Of a DNA stretch of 64,000 bases, positions 26,969-36,132 are shown piece after piece. The notes under the pieces were generated by a model. The model did no database searches. It worked only from the letters and a program-made list of their open reading frames with translations, and was not told the DNA's origin. The position numbers were made by a program, and so were the translations under genes. Position 1 is the stretch's first letter, and each line of letters opens with the position of its first letter. Source of the stretch: Nocardia alba NBRC 108234 (GTDB taxonomy: Bacteria > Actinomycetota > Actinomycetes > Mycobacteriales > Mycobacteriaceae); contig NZ_BDAX01000021.1 of the NCBI RefSeq assembly GCF_001612665.1, positions 124,001 through 188,000 on the forward strand, given 5' to 3'.

Positions 26969-28324
26969 GTGGCAGCCAAGAGCAAGGGTGCACCGAACCT
27001 CTACGGATCTTTCATCCACTCCGCCCCCGGCGCGTTCCTCGCGAGCAAGCTGGGCCTCCCGCAGCCGGCCGAACTGCGCCGTTACAAGGCGGGCGAGCCC
27101 GCGCTGCCCGGCCCGGTGCTGCTCGGCGGCAAGGGCCGCCTGGCCGAGCCGGTCCGCGCGCTGCTGTCGGATTACACCGTCGCCGACTCGCTCGCCTCGG
27201 GCACCAAGTACGGCGCGCTGGTCTTCGACGCCACCGGCATCGACTCGATCGACGCGCTCGCGCAGCTGTTCGAGTTCTTCCAGCCCGCCATGCGCAGCCT
27301 CGCGCCGTCGGGCCGCGTCGTGGTGCTCGGCACCACCCCCGAACTGGTCGGCTCGGTCGACGCGCAGATCGCCCAGCGCGCGCTCGAGGGCTTCACCCGT
27401 TCGGTCGGCAAGGAGCTGCTGCGCGGCGCCACCAGCCAGCTCGTCTACGTGCACCCCGATGCGGGCGCCGCCGCGACCGGCGTCGAGTCGACCCTGCGCT
27501 TCCTGCTCTCGGGCAAGTCGGCCTTCGTCGACGGTCAGGTCATCCGGGTCGGTGCCGCCGACTCCGTCGCCCCCGCTTCGTGGGACAAGCCGCTCGCGGG
27601 CAAGGTCGCGGTCGTGACCGGCGCCGCGCGCGGCATCGGCGCCACCATCGCCGAGGTGTTCGCCCGTGACGGCGCCACCGTGATCGTCGCCGACATCCCC
27701 GCCGCGGGCGAGGCACTGTCCGACACCGCGAACAAGATCGGCGCCACCGCGCTGGCCCTCGACGTCACCGCGCCCGACGCCGCCGAGCGCCTGGCCGATT
27801 TCGCCACCGAGCGTTTCGGCGGCATCGACATCGTCGTCCACAACGCGGGCATCACCCGCGACAAGCTGCTCGCCAATATGGACGAGGGCCGCTGGAGCTC
27901 GGTGATCAACGTCAATCTCGCTGCCCCGCACCGCATCACCTCGGGCCTGGTCGCCAAGGGCGTGCTCAAGGAAGGCGGCCGCGTGATCGACGTGTCCTCC
28001 ATCGCGGGCATCGCGGGCAACCGCGGCCAGACCAACTACGGCGCGTCCAAGGCCGGCGTCATCGGCATGGTCGACGCCGAGTCCCCGCTGCTGGCCGCGA
28101 AGGGCATCACCATCAACGCGGTGGCGCCCGGCTTCATCGAGACCGCGATGACCGCCGCCATCCCCGTCGGCACCCGTGAGGCCGGTCGCCTGATGAGCTC
28201 GCTGCTGCAGGGCGGTCAGACCGTCGACGTTGCCGAGACCATCGCCTACTTCGCGAGCCCCGCGTCGAACGCGGTGAGCGGCAACGTGGTTCGCGTCTGC
28301 GGTCAGAGCCTGATCGGCGCCTGA
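26969..28324 (+). CDS. fabG4: 3-oxoacyl-ACP/CoA reductase FabG4
   Basis: A 451-aa member of the long FabG4 group. An N-terminal degenerate Rossmann-like domain (residues 1-205) precedes a complete short-chain dehydrogenase with VVTGAARGIGATIAE (about 214), NAGITRD, the catalytic serine in DVSSIAG and YGASK (about 355-359). It reduces 3-ketoacyl thioesters with NADH. GTG start preceded by GAAGGTAGG. It overlaps htdX by one base, so the two are co-translated. Confidence 0.94.
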   Translation: MAAKSKGAPNLYGSFIHSAPGAFLASKLGLPQPAELRRYKAGEPALPGPVLLGGKGRLAEPVRALLSDYTVADSLASGTKYGALVFDATGIDSIDALAQLFEFFQPAMRSLAPSGRVVVLGTTPELVGSVDAQIAQRALEGFTRSVGKELLRGATSQLVYVHPDAGAAATGVESTLRFLLSGKSAFVDGQVIRVGAADSVAPASWDKPLAGKVAVVTGAARGIGATIAEVFARDGATVIVADIPAAGEALSDTANKIGATALALDVTAPDAAERLADFATERFGGIDIVVHNAGITRDKLLANMDEGRWSSVINVNLAAPHRITSGLVAKGVLKEGGRVIDVSSIAGIAGNRGQTNYGASKAGVIGMVDAESPLLAAKGITINAVAPGFIETAMTAAIPVGTREAGRLMSSLLQGGQTVDVAETIAYFASPASNAVSGNVVRVCGQSLIGA

Positions 28325-29193
28325 TGACTCAGACGATCACCCTCACCGAGGTCCCGAAGAACGGCGGCCTGTACGCCAAGGCGGCGCTCGGCGCCATCCC
28401 GCTGCCCGCTCCGCTGTCGGGTCGCAAGCCGACCCTGCCCGACCGTCGGGTAGTCGTCGACGGCGTGCGGGTCGACGCCGACCACCTGGCCGCCTACTGC
28501 CACGCCACCGGCTTGCGTTTCAGCGACACCCTGCCGCTGACCTACCCCTTCATCCTCGCGTTCCCGCTGATGATGGAGTTGCTCGTGGCCAGGGACTTCC
28601 CGTTCACGGCGGTCGGCGCGGTGCACTTCGAGAACGTCATCGAGCGCACCAGGGAGATCTCGGTCGCCGAGCCGCTCGATTTCTCCGCCCACGTCGAGAA
28701 CCTTCGCGAACACCCGAAAGGTCTTCTGGTAGACGCGATCACAGAGATCCGGGTGGGCCGCGAACTGGTCTGGCGGCAGGTATCGACCCTGCTGCACCAG
28801 CAGCGCACCTCGCTCTCCGGCGGTCCCAAGTCGGCACCTCCCGCCGACGAGGTGCCCCCGCCGCCGCTGCGCGTGCAGCGCGTCGATCAGAAAATGATCA
28901 ACCGCTACGCCGCGGCCTCGGGCGACCGCAACCCGATCCATGTCTCCGGGATCGGCGCCAAGGCAATGGGTTTCCCGCAGACCATCGCCCACGGCATGTG
29001 GTCGGCTGCCGCGATCCTCAGCACCGTAGAGGGTCGTGTACCCGAAAAGGCGAGCTACGCGGTCAAGTTCGGCAAGCCGATCTTCCTGCCGTCATCGGTG
29101 AACATCTACGCCGATCGAGTCGGATCCGGCTGGGACCTCTCCATCCTGCACCCCAAAAAGGGTTACCCACACCTCACCGCGACCTTGCGCTGA
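28324..29193 (+). CDS. htdX: (3R)-hydroxyacyl-CoA/ACP dehydratase HtdX
   Basis: A 289-aa double hot-dog dehydratase. The C-terminal hot dog has the MaoC-like motif YAAASGDRNPIHVS followed by GFPQTIAHGMWSAA, supplying the catalytic Asp/His pair. The N-terminal hot dog is degenerate. It acts with FabG4 and FadA2 on medium- to long-chain acyl thioesters. Its ATG overlaps the fabG4 stop (TGATG). Confidence 0.93.
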   Translation: MTQTITLTEVPKNGGLYAKAALGAIPLPAPLSGRKPTLPDRRVVVDGVRVDADHLAAYCHATGLRFSDTLPLTYPFILAFPLMMELLVARDFPFTAVGAVHFENVIERTREISVAEPLDFSAHVENLREHPKGLLVDAITEIRVGRELVWRQVSTLLHQQRTSLSGGPKSAPPADEVPPPPLRVQRVDQKMINRYAAASGDRNPIHVSGIGAKAMGFPQTIAHGMWSAAAILSTVEGRVPEKASYAVKFGKPIFLPSSVNIYADRVGSGWDLSILHPKKGYPHLTATLR

Positions 29194-29199
29194 GTGCCC

Positions 29200-29246
29200 A
29201 CCGGTAGGGGCCGCACACTCCAGGGGGGTGTGCGGCCCCTACCGGT
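29200..29246 (+). terminator. Terminator of fabG4-htdX
   Basis: A 19-bp perfect stem beginning ACCGGTAGGGGCCGCACAC with a 9-nt loop, 7 bp after the htdX stop. Confidence 0.85.
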
Positions 29247-29666
29247 ATTCGGGGATTGTGGTCGGGGCCTTGTGTTTTCGAGGTCATCCTCGATCGTCAT
29301 CCCAACGGGCACCGTTACGCGCAATTGCTGTGACTTTACTCATCACCCAACTTCGCGTTCGCTGAACACTTGCCATCGGGCATTTCGACGCCCAATTTGG
29401 TCTACCGTCCGGTGTTTTCTTCTGCGTGCTAAGAAATTGCCTGGGCCACAGTGGTCCAACTTTGCGACGTTGCCACCTCGCCAATATCGCGTGCCCCAAC
29501 CGCCCGGCAACTATTCGGCATCTGAACACTTCGGTGCCCGAATTTCGAGCCCTCCGGATCCCCGCGAAACGCGTGTAGAACTTCTCTTGCCCATCGACCG
29601 TTCGGTCATGTCGGCGGGGTTCACCTGATCCAGATCCGTGGCGAGAAGTGTTGTGGAGGAAGCGTT
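29247..29666. other. Intergenic region, AT-richer, probable promoter
   Basis: 420 bp with no supported gene. It is visibly less GC-rich than its surroundings and must hold the promoter and leader of the following secreted protein. No tRNA or long repeat was seen. Confidence 0.5.
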
Positions 29667-30194
29667 GTGAACAAGATCAGTCGTTCGAATCGGGGGATTC
29701 TTCGAGCAGTCGTAGTCGTGGGAGCGGCACTGTCGCTGGCCGCGGGGGCCGGGGTGGCCGGCGCGGACACCGGCAGCGGGGCGACCGGCAGCGGGGTAAT
29801 CGACACCGGCAGCGGGATTCTGGGAGATCTCCTCGACACCGGCAGCGGCATCCTCGGCGGTGGCTCGAGCAGTGGTTCTTCGGAGACCGTGCAGCAGTGC
29901 AACCGCTCGACGAAGTCGGGCGGAGCGGGCGTCACCAACACCACCCACCAACTAGGCAAGACCGGCCCCACCTCGTTCGTCCTGACCTACGAAACCTTCA
30001 ACATCCCCGACCGCATCCAGGTCTTCTACGAAGGCGGCCAGGTGCTCGACACCGGCTACGTCGGCGACAACACCAACCAGGGCACCGGATCACGGGTCGT
30101 GTCCTTGCCCGCCGGCTCGTCCACGACGGTGAGCGTCCGGGTCACCGGGCCGAACGACACCCAGTGGGAGTACACGGTTAACTGCCCGTCGTAG
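29667..30194 (+). CDS. Secreted protein with DTGSG repeats (175 aa)
   Basis: An exported protein: signal peptide ILRAVVVVGAALSLAAGAGVAGA, then a flexible Gly/Ser stretch with three DTGSG-type repeats (DTGSGA, DTGSGI twice), then a beta-rich C-terminal domain (TSFVLTYETFNIPDRIQVFYEGG... TVSVRVTGPNDTQWEYTVNCP) with two cysteines, which looks like a proprotein-convertase-P or C2-like sandwich. GTG start with GGAGG upstream. Function unknown. Confidence 0.7.
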   Translation: MNKISRSNRGILRAVVVVGAALSLAAGAGVAGADTGSGATGSGVIDTGSGILGDLLDTGSGILGGGSSSGSSETVQQCNRSTKSGGAGVTNTTHQLGKTGPTSFVLTYETFNIPDRIQVFYEGGQVLDTGYVGDNTNQGTGSRVVSLPAGSSTTVSVRVTGPNDTQWEYTVNCPS

Positions 30195-30230
30195 CGTTCC
30201 TGTTCATCCGAACGCTGAGGTCGGACGCGT

Positions 30231-30260
30231 GGGCCGCATGCTCGAAAAGGTGTGCGGCCC
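30231..30260 (+). terminator. Stem-loop terminator
   Basis: GGGCCGCA and its complement close a loop of about 14 nt, 37 bp after the secreted protein gene. Confidence 0.6.
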
Positions 30261-30416
30261 TCTGGAACGGCCATTCAACGGGCAACCGGGCTTCACCGCC
30301 ACGGTGCGCTGAGTCCTCTGACTCCGTGGGTTCGGCACAACGTTGCCGGCGCCCGGTCGGCGCTAGGATCGCTGGCTATGGGTCGGTAGGCCTTGTTCGA
30401 GCTATCGCGGTGTGAT

Positions 30417-31973
30417 GTGACGAAAACTGATCAACTAGTTGGTGATCCGGCGATATCGGTCGGAGATGAAGTTCCTGCCACGATGCGGCCGACGGCCTAC
30501 GGTGGCTTCGCTGTCTTCATCGTGGCTTGGCTCGCTTATGCGACGGCCCTGCTCGCAAGCAGCCGTGACCTGTTCACCCGGGTGGTGTTCGAGGAGGGCG
30601 ACGCGGCGACCGTGTCGATCCAGGTGCTCGCGGCAAAGGATCTCGAGCTTCTCGTCGGCAACTATTCCAGGGCGGGTTTTCATCATCCTGGTCCCGCACT
30701 CATCTATGTGCAAGCGTTCGGTGAATGGCTCTTCTACGACGTCTCGAGTCTGGTGCCGTCACCGTGGAACGGTCAGGCGATTGCCATCCTGCTGTTCAAC
30801 GCGGCAATGATGGCCCTGGTTCTGAGCATTGTCTACAGCTGGTATCCGTCGTGGATGCTCGTCGCCGGACTCGCTGGTGCGAGTCTGCTGTTCGTGACGG
30901 TGTATCGCGAACTGCTCAGCCAACTCTGGTTTCCCTTCGTATATTTCGCACCGTTCCTGGTCTTTCTGGTCGCGGTGTCCTCGGTACTGGCTGGGCGCAC
31001 CGAACACCTCTGGATCGTGGCGTTGGCCGGCGGGCTACTGATCCACGGCCATGCTGAGTTCTTGTTCTTCGTGACATTGCTCGGTGGCGCGGCGCTCTAC
31101 CTTGTCCGGCGCTGGGAACTGCCGGTCGCTGTGCGGGATTGGTGGTGGTTCGGTGCGATCGTCGTAGTGTTCGCCTTCCCGATTCGGCTGAACACGATGG
31201 TGAATTACCCCGGCGAACTCCCGAAGTACTTCGTCTACGGCGGCGGTCACGGTATCCATATGCCGTGGACCGCGGCTTCCTACACAGTGCAGTTCTGGGG
31301 GCCCAACCGCATACTCGGCCTCGTCATCTTCGTCGCGCTGTACGCCCTCGTCGCAGCGGTAGCGCGTGGTCAGACGTTCCTGCGACGCGGCCTGGCTGTG
31401 TGCGCGGTGACGGTGCTCTTGATGTCGATCTACGCGATGATCGGCATCGACCAGATCGACGAGGCCTATATCGGCTATTTCTCGTATGCCGTCCCACTGT
31501 TCATGTTCTTTCTCCTCCTGATAGGCCTCACCCAGCGGATCGGCCAGCTGAAATATGCCGGTATCGGCCTGCTTGTTGTCGGGATCGTGGTCGTCACGAT
31601 GACACATTCCCTGGCCAACCGGCGCCCCGAGATGGTAGGCATCCCCGCCGCTCTCGACGCGATGGCCGATGTCGCCGGCGACCGGCCGATAGTCCTGGAG
31701 CGCCGACCGCACGAAGCGTGGGCCGAGGTCGTCCCTCTCGTGCTGAGCGGAGCACGCGCCGGTCTTCGAGTCTGCGCCGACGATGCAAGCAACATGAGGC
31801 TGTTGGTAACCGACGAATTCGTCTGCACGTCAGAGGAATTGACTGATGGTGCCCATTTCGCAGTCGTTCGTGGAGAGGTTGCCGGTGCGCCGGTCGGGGA
31901 GGTCATCGCCGAGGTCGGCCCTCTGCTCGGCAGGCCACCGAGTCGGGTGACAGTGGTCGGCAATAGGCGGTGA
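30417..31973 (+). CDS. Polytopic membrane protein, GT-C-like, unknown function
   Basis: About 518 aa with at least ten hydrophobic helices and a first extracytoplasmic loop SRDLFTRVVFEEGDAATVSIQVLAAKD... GFHHPGPALIYVQAFGEW. The acidic EEGD loop and overall layout resemble GT-C glycosyltransferases, but I do not recognise the family. GTG 30417 was chosen; TTG 30393 is also in frame. It is the last gene before the phage-derived block and has typical host composition. Confidence 0.65.
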   Translation: MTKTDQLVGDPAISVGDEVPATMRPTAYGGFAVFIVAWLAYATALLASSRDLFTRVVFEEGDAATVSIQVLAAKDLELLVGNYSRAGFHHPGPALIYVQAFGEWLFYDVSSLVPSPWNGQAIAILLFNAAMMALVLSIVYSWYPSWMLVAGLAGASLLFVTVYRELLSQLWFPFVYFAPFLVFLVAVSSVLAGRTEHLWIVALAGGLLIHGHAEFLFFVTLLGGAALYLVRRWELPVAVRDWWWFGAIVVVFAFPIRLNTMVNYPGELPKYFVYGGGHGIHMPWTAASYTVQFWGPNRILGLVIFVALYALVAAVARGQTFLRRGLAVCAVTVLLMSIYAMIGIDQIDEAYIGYFSYAVPLFMFFLLLIGLTQRIGQLKYAGIGLLVVGIVVVTMTHSLANRRPEMVGIPAALDAMADVAGDRPIVLERRPHEAWAEVVPLVLSGARAGLRVCADDASNMRLLVTDEFVCTSEELTDGAHFAVVRGEVAGAPVGEVIAEVGPLLGRPPSRVTVVGNRR

Positions 31974-32067
31974 CCTGTCAGCAAGCGTTGCTGAGACCGA
32001 TATTCGAGAGAACAGCTCGCAGCAGCCGAGGAGACGCCGGTGGAAACCCCGGCTCCCTGACGCATCA

Positions 32068-32114
32068 CCCTGACGACGAATGCCCCGCGATGAGCGGGGC
32101 ATTCGTCGTCAGGG
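32068..32114. terminator. Very long perfect hairpin at the left edge of the phage-derived block
   Basis: A 21-bp perfect stem with a 5-nt loop (GATGA), 2 bp from the stop of the repressor gene and about 95 bp from the stop of the membrane-protein gene. It most simply terminates both convergent genes. It also marks the host/phage boundary. Confidence 0.75.
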
Positions 32115-32115
32115 C

Positions 32116-32505
32116 TCAGCTGTGTCTGGCCGCCCGGAGTCCGTTGACGTAGGCGGCGACAATTCGTAGGTCACCTTCGGACAACCCGGACAGGTCGACG
32201 ATTCCCTCGGCGGCCGGTGGTCGGACCTGCTCCGTCTCGACCGGGTCCAGCCCCGCCTGGGTCAACAGCGGTTCGGCGTCGAGGCCGACCGCCGCCGCCA
32301 TGGCCTGCAGGGTCTCGGCCGTGGTGCTGGCGGGGACCTTCTGGCCGCGCTTGTACTGGGTCCCGTTCTCGACCTGTGTCCATAGGCTCGTACTGATCCG
32401 CGCTGCTTTCGCGGCACGGTCCATCGACATCTCGCGCTCCTTGCGAGCAAGCCGCAGGGTGGCGCTGACCTCGGTGGGGACCACCGCGCTCCGTTGTCTC
32501 ACCAT
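32116..32505 (-). CDS. XRE-family repressor-like regulator
   Basis: A 129-aa protein with a Cro/C1-type helix-turn-helix at residues about 12-70 (LRLARKEREMSMDRAAKAARISTSLWTQVENGTQYK... TLQAMAAAVGLD) and a short C-terminal tail. ATG 32505 was chosen over an upstream extension with non-protein character. It is the only minus-strand regulator of the phage-derived cluster and faces away from it, the usual placement for an immunity repressor of a prophage or tailocin locus. Confidence 0.82.
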   Translation of the reverse strand: MVRQRSAVVPTEVSATLRLARKEREMSMDRAAKAARISTSLWTQVENGTQYKRGQKVPASTTAETLQAMAAAVGLDAEPLLTQAGLDPVETEQVRPPAAEGIVDLSGLSEGDLRIVAAYVNGLRAARHS

Positions 32506-32826
32506 GCAGCGAGGGTAGCAGATTGTTTGCACTGATGCATGAAGTGCATGTAGTCCTTGGCTGCGAATTTGCGAATCCGAATCCTGCAGATGCTGTATAA
32601 GCAACGGCGATCAGCGAGTTTGTTTGTGGTGACGGATGACTGGGTACCGCGCCTGCCGCTCCGGCTTGACAGATGCCTAGCAACAACGTTGCATACAACG
32701 TGTGTCCGATTGTGGGTCCCAGTAGGAGCCATCGCTGGACACCGCCCCGGGCGCGCCATTCATTTTCGGTCGCGTAGCGGGGGGAGACCGGGGCTGCGGC
32801 CCGCTATCGACCGAAGGAGTGAGTAC
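32506..32826. promoter_or_regulatory. Divergent control region of the phage-derived cluster
   Basis: 321 bp between the repressor and the first rightward gene, less GC-rich than average. It contains TGCACT (32528-32533) and AGTGCA (32543-32548) as an inverted repeat 23-43 bp before the repressor start, with overlapping TGCAT direct repeats. This is a plausible operator. Confidence 0.5.
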
Positions 32827-33576
32827 ATGGGCCCATACGATGCCATTACGGCGTCGAATCGCGAGCGTGAGGATTCATGCGGCGTAACCCCATTGGACAG
32901 GTGGGCCGATGACAACCACCTGTACCTGGATCGAGAAGCCGCGCGAGACCTGGCCCGGATGCTCGGTGACATCCCCGACCTGGTCGAGGATCTGTCGGAT
33001 GCGCGCACCCGGCAGACCCGATTCGGCACGGTGGACTACCGCACGCGCAATGGCGCACGGGAACAACGGCTTCCGTTCAATCCGGCCGCTGCCCACGCCG
33101 CCGACCATCTCCAGTCGGTGATGGTGGCCTGGGTCCGGCTGGTCTGCGAGCAGCGCGGCATCGACTACAGCGGGGTCGCGACCACCAGTGGCATGGCGGA
33201 GTGGTTGCAGCGCAACATCATCGCGCTGGCGATGACCGAAGGTGTCGAAGCCGCGCCCGCCGAGATCGCCGCGGCGATCGAGGCGGCCGAGACGGTGGTC
33301 TGTCCGCCGGCCGAGCTCGCCTCCGCCGACGCGGATCTGGTCCTGCGTGCCAGGGCTGTTCGCCTCCATGCGGCGGCGATCGGCAAGCTCGCCGAGGAGT
33401 TGGGTGACGGTTTCCGTAACCTCACCGCTCGGCGTGTGCGCACCCTGCGCAAGGCCGGCCTCATCAATCCGGTCCCGGGGCCCTGGACGCCGGACTGGCC
33501 GGAGCTCTTCATCGTGGGTGAGGTTTTGGACGCGCACCGGGCTCTTCCGGTGCGGCACCGGGCGATAGATGCATAG
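32827..33576 (+). CDS. Phage-type protein with C-terminal helix-turn-helix-like segment
   Basis: A 249-aa protein. The middle (RTRNGAREQRLPFNPAAAHAADHLQSVMVAWVRLVCEQRG) resembles small proteins found in actinobacteriophage structural clusters. The C-terminus (NLTARRVRTLRKAGLINPVPGPWTP) looks like a winged or simple helix-turn-helix. ATG 32827 follows GAAGGAG. It may regulate the late genes or be a structural accessory protein; I cannot decide from sequence. Confidence 0.65.
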   Translation: MGPYDAITASNREREDSCGVTPLDRWADDNHLYLDREAARDLARMLGDIPDLVEDLSDARTRQTRFGTVDYRTRNGAREQRLPFNPAAAHAADHLQSVMVAWVRLVCEQRGIDYSGVATTSGMAEWLQRNIIALAMTEGVEAAPAEIAAAIEAAETVVCPPAELASADADLVLRARAVRLHAAAIGKLAEELGDGFRNLTARRVRTLRKAGLINPVPGPWTPDWPELFIVGEVLDAHRALPVRHRAIDA

Positions 33577-34297
33577 CGAACAGAGTGACCCAGCGGGGCG
33601 TCGGCAGATTGTTGCCGGCGCCCCGCTGGCGTTGTGGGACACATTTCGGCCACGTCGCGGTGTCGAAAACGCTTAGGCCGCACGATTTTCGAGCGGTGCT
33701 CGACGCGAAGCTGTCGCGTGATACCCCCGTCTACCTGGGCTTTCGCGCTATCCGGAAGTGGGTGTTGACAAGTTGCGACCGATGAAGCAAACTAGTGCCA
33801 GCGGGATTCGCCGTGCCCAAAAGTAGTTCGGTGCAGTGCGATTCGCTGTAGGCGACCGCCGACTACACGGATCCTGACCGGGATCTCCCTTCGCGTCGAC
33901 GCTAGAATGGGCTCGTGCTCTCGACCGAGAGTCTCGACATTTCGGCTGCTGGGTGAGGTTCTACTTGTGTCAGGCGCGTTCGATGCATTTACTCCCGACG
34001 ATTCCGGTGGGCCGTCCGGTGAGGGACCCACTCGTGAAGGCGGCAGGCCCCTCTCCCGAGTAGACGACTCGATACCAGGTAGAAGGAACCGCGTCGGCCA
34101 TGTCGCTCTCTCCGACATCTGCGTGGAAGACCTCCAAGTAGTGGCAGGTGCGGTGGATCGGTGGCGCTCGCTCCGGGCACCGACCACGGTGACGCGTACT
34201 ACCTCTCGGTGAGCTGATACAGGCATCTGACACCGTCGGGGTGGTGAGGATGCGACGGGTCGAGGTCAGTTCCGAGTTGTGAGAGTTGTGTGTTGCC
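33577..34297. other. 721 bp without a convincing gene
   Basis: A weak frame (33907-34212, 101 aa, low-complexity) exists but has no family resemblance. A TTGACA box at 33765-33770 with CAAACT 17 bp downstream could be a promoter. The stretch may be a decayed regulator, since ImmA-like genes usually follow a helix-turn-helix gene. Confidence 0.4.
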
Positions 34298-34897
34298 ATG
34301 GGTGATGAAGGTGAATCGGATACCGCGATGCCGGACCGGCAGGATATCGCGGTACAGCGCAACGGGTTCAACGCCCAGGAGTCCGCGTTCAGCCAGGGAA
34401 TCCGGGTCGATTCGGCCGTGGTCTTCGACTTCGTGTCGTACTGGTCCGTAGTCGACCGCGCGATCCTGATCCAAGCAGACCTGTCCGGTCATGTACGAAA
34501 CGAGGTCATCGCGCACGCCGTGGCCCACATCGAGATGGCCGAATCACGTGACCTGGCAGCGGCACTCGATGGTGAGCGCTGGCGGGGCCGGATCGAGATG
34601 GAGGTGCACGATGTGGTGGCACACCGCCTCATCCCACTCGCCGACCTGCGTGACGCGCTGGAAGTCGGCGACAATCTCACCGACGTCTCGGCGCTCCTCG
34701 GTGTCACCGAGTTCCTGCTCGGTTGGCGGCTACAACACCTGGCGAACGACGAGTTCGCTGTAATACCAGTGCATTTGCTGAACCGCCTGGGCTGGCTGCC
34801 CGGGATACCCGCGGAATACCCCTACCGGTGTCTGTGGCCGACATCCAGCTCCGGCGAGATACTTCGCCAACTGGCACCCGGCAGACACCACCGATAG
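34298..34897 (+). CDS. ImmA/IrrE-like protein with degenerate metallopeptidase motif
   Basis: A 199-aa protein whose centre aligns by eye with ImmA/IrrE metallopeptidases: RNEVIAHAVAHIEM, then RGRIEMEVHDVVAHRLIPLADLRDAL and LLGVTEFLLGWRLQHL. ImmA cleaves phage repressors to trigger induction and normally has HEXXH. Here the motif is H73-A-V-A-H77, so the catalytic Glu is absent. It could be inactive and act by binding, or use another residue. Start ATG 34298 follows GAGAG; ATG 34328 is possible. Confidence 0.55.
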   Translation: MGDEGESDTAMPDRQDIAVQRNGFNAQESAFSQGIRVDSAVVFDFVSYWSVVDRAILIQADLSGHVRNEVIAHAVAHIEMAESRDLAAALDGERWRGRIEMEVHDVVAHRLIPLADLRDALEVGDNLTDVSALLGVTEFLLGWRLQHLANDEFAVIPVHLLNRLGWLPGIPAEYPYRCLWPTSSSGEILRQLAPGRHHR

Positions 34898-34987
34898 TCA
34901 CAGTCCCCACTCAGCCCTCGTTCCGTGAAAACGGCACGGGGGCTTTGTCATCGGCGCATGTCGCCGACTCGCAGGCCCGTCCCTGTC

Positions 34988-35085
34988 GCGCCCGTCTCCC
35001 GCAGCTCGCTGCGGTCGAAAGGCGTTGTCGCAGCGCAGGGGCGCCACGGTCCCGCTCCGACGGAGCAGTTCGTCGGAGCGGGACC
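34988..35085 (+). repeat. Structured leader element, copy A (before the LysB-like gene)
   Basis: Starts GCGCCCGTCTCCCGCAG, continues through a small CCGCAG/CTGCGG hairpin, and ends in a 15-bp perfect stem (35048-35062 with 35071-35085, GGTCCCGC...GCGGGACC) just before the ribosome binding site. Copy B at 36503-36604 has the same order of parts. Confidence 0.65.
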
Positions 35086-35113
35086 TCCACTCACATACCG
35101 GAGAGGTAGGAAC

Positions 35114-35881
35114 ATGTCACTGTGGTCTCCGAAAGGATCGCCCCGCACGATCGACGTACTCGTGGTCGGCGGCACCTGGAACCCTGGCGGCGACGGCGTC
35201 ACCGGTGCCTTCATCGACGCGCTGAACAGCGCGATGTTCACCCCTCGGATAGTCCCGTATCCCGCCGACTACGGGTTGCACGTGAGCTATGCCGAGAGCG
35301 TCGCCGAAGGTAAGCGCGCTCTGCTGGCAGCCATCGACCGCTCGCCGAATCCCGTTGTCCTAGCTGGCTATTCACAGGGCGCTGCGGTCGCGGGTGACCT
35401 AGCCGCGGAGATCGGCCGCGGCGAGTACCCGGGCCGCGAGGTGATCGCCTGCGCGCTGATCGCCGATCCGCGCAGACCGGCGGGCAAGTACCTAGGCGAT
35501 ACCGACCCCGGTGGCTACGGCGTTGTCGGCGAACGCCCCATCGACGCAATCCCCGCCTATTGGGCCGCGGCACCCGGCGACCCCATCACCGCGCTGCCGG
35601 CGGGTAACCCCTTGCGCACAATCGCGGATCTGGGCGCCTTCTTCAGCTTCGCCAGCGCGAACTCGGCGATCCGCTGGGCACAGCGAATGCTCGACACCGC
35701 AACCCGAAAGCAATTGCAGCGCTGGTGGTCTCCGTCGAACTGGAGCCACTGGACCGGCGCGATCACCTACGCCCGCGGCTACCTGTTCGACGGCAGGCAC
35801 ACCAGTGACTACATCCGCTACGGCCACGCCCGCGCGCTGGCCCAGGCGCTGAACCGCGATGTCGCCGAAGGCCGCATCTGA
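35114..35881 (+). CDS. LysB-like mycolyl-ester hydrolase (cutinase fold)
   Basis: A 255-aa serine esterase of the cutinase/Lysin B type. The likely triad is S87 in AGYSQGA, D156 in APGDPITA and H229 in GRHTSDY. Lysin B enzymes of actinobacteriophages cut mycolic acids from arabinogalactan so that the outer membrane opens at lysis. No signal peptide is present, as expected for a holin-dependent or late-acting lysis enzyme. It opens the lysis cassette and is preceded by structured leader copy A and GGAGAGG. A PE-PPE-domain-type esterase is a less likely reading. Confidence 0.82.
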   Translation: MSLWSPKGSPRTIDVLVVGGTWNPGGDGVTGAFIDALNSAMFTPRIVPYPADYGLHVSYAESVAEGKRALLAAIDRSPNPVVLAGYSQGAAVAGDLAAEIGRGEYPGREVIACALIADPRRPAGKYLGDTDPGGYGVVGERPIDAIPAYWAAAPGDPITALPAGNPLRTIADLGAFFSFASANSAIRWAQRMLDTATRKQLQRWWSPSNWSHWTGAITYARGYLFDGRHTSDYIRYGHARALAQALNRDVAEGRI

Positions 35882-35901
35882 GACCCGCGAAGGAACACAT
35901 C

Positions 35902-36132
35902 ATGAGAATCAGCAAGACCCCGGAACCCGCGCTGGTGCGGTCGGTACTCGTCGCTGTCACGGGCGTCATCGCCTACCTGTTCGGCCGTGAGATCGATACA
36001 GCGTGGATCGAAATACTGCTCACCCTGTACGGATTGGCGACCCCGCTGATCGCCGGTGCCCTCATCAGACCCGCTGTTACCCCGGTGACCGGATCGGTGG
36101 GTGAGCCCGATGACATCGTGGTTGAGCCCTGA
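35902..36132 (+). CDS. Holin-like membrane protein (two helices)
   Basis: A 76-aa protein with two membrane helices (SVLVAVTGVIAYLFG; IEILLTLYGLATPLIAGALI) and an acidic C-terminus. It sits between the LysB-like esterase and a second small membrane protein, the normal holin position in actinobacteriophages. AAGGA precedes its ATG. Family assignment rests on size, topology and context. Confidence 0.65.
   Translation: MRISKTPEPALVRSVLVAVTGVIAYLFGREIDTAWIEILLTLYGLATPLIAGALIRPAVTPVTGSVGEPDDIVVEP

Noticed and set aside
33907..34212. A 101-aa + strand frame between the first phage-type gene and the ImmA-like gene
   Set aside because: Composition is low-complexity, there is no ribosome binding site of note and no family resemblance. 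A long antisense frame (33970-34371) is equally open, so neither is convincing.
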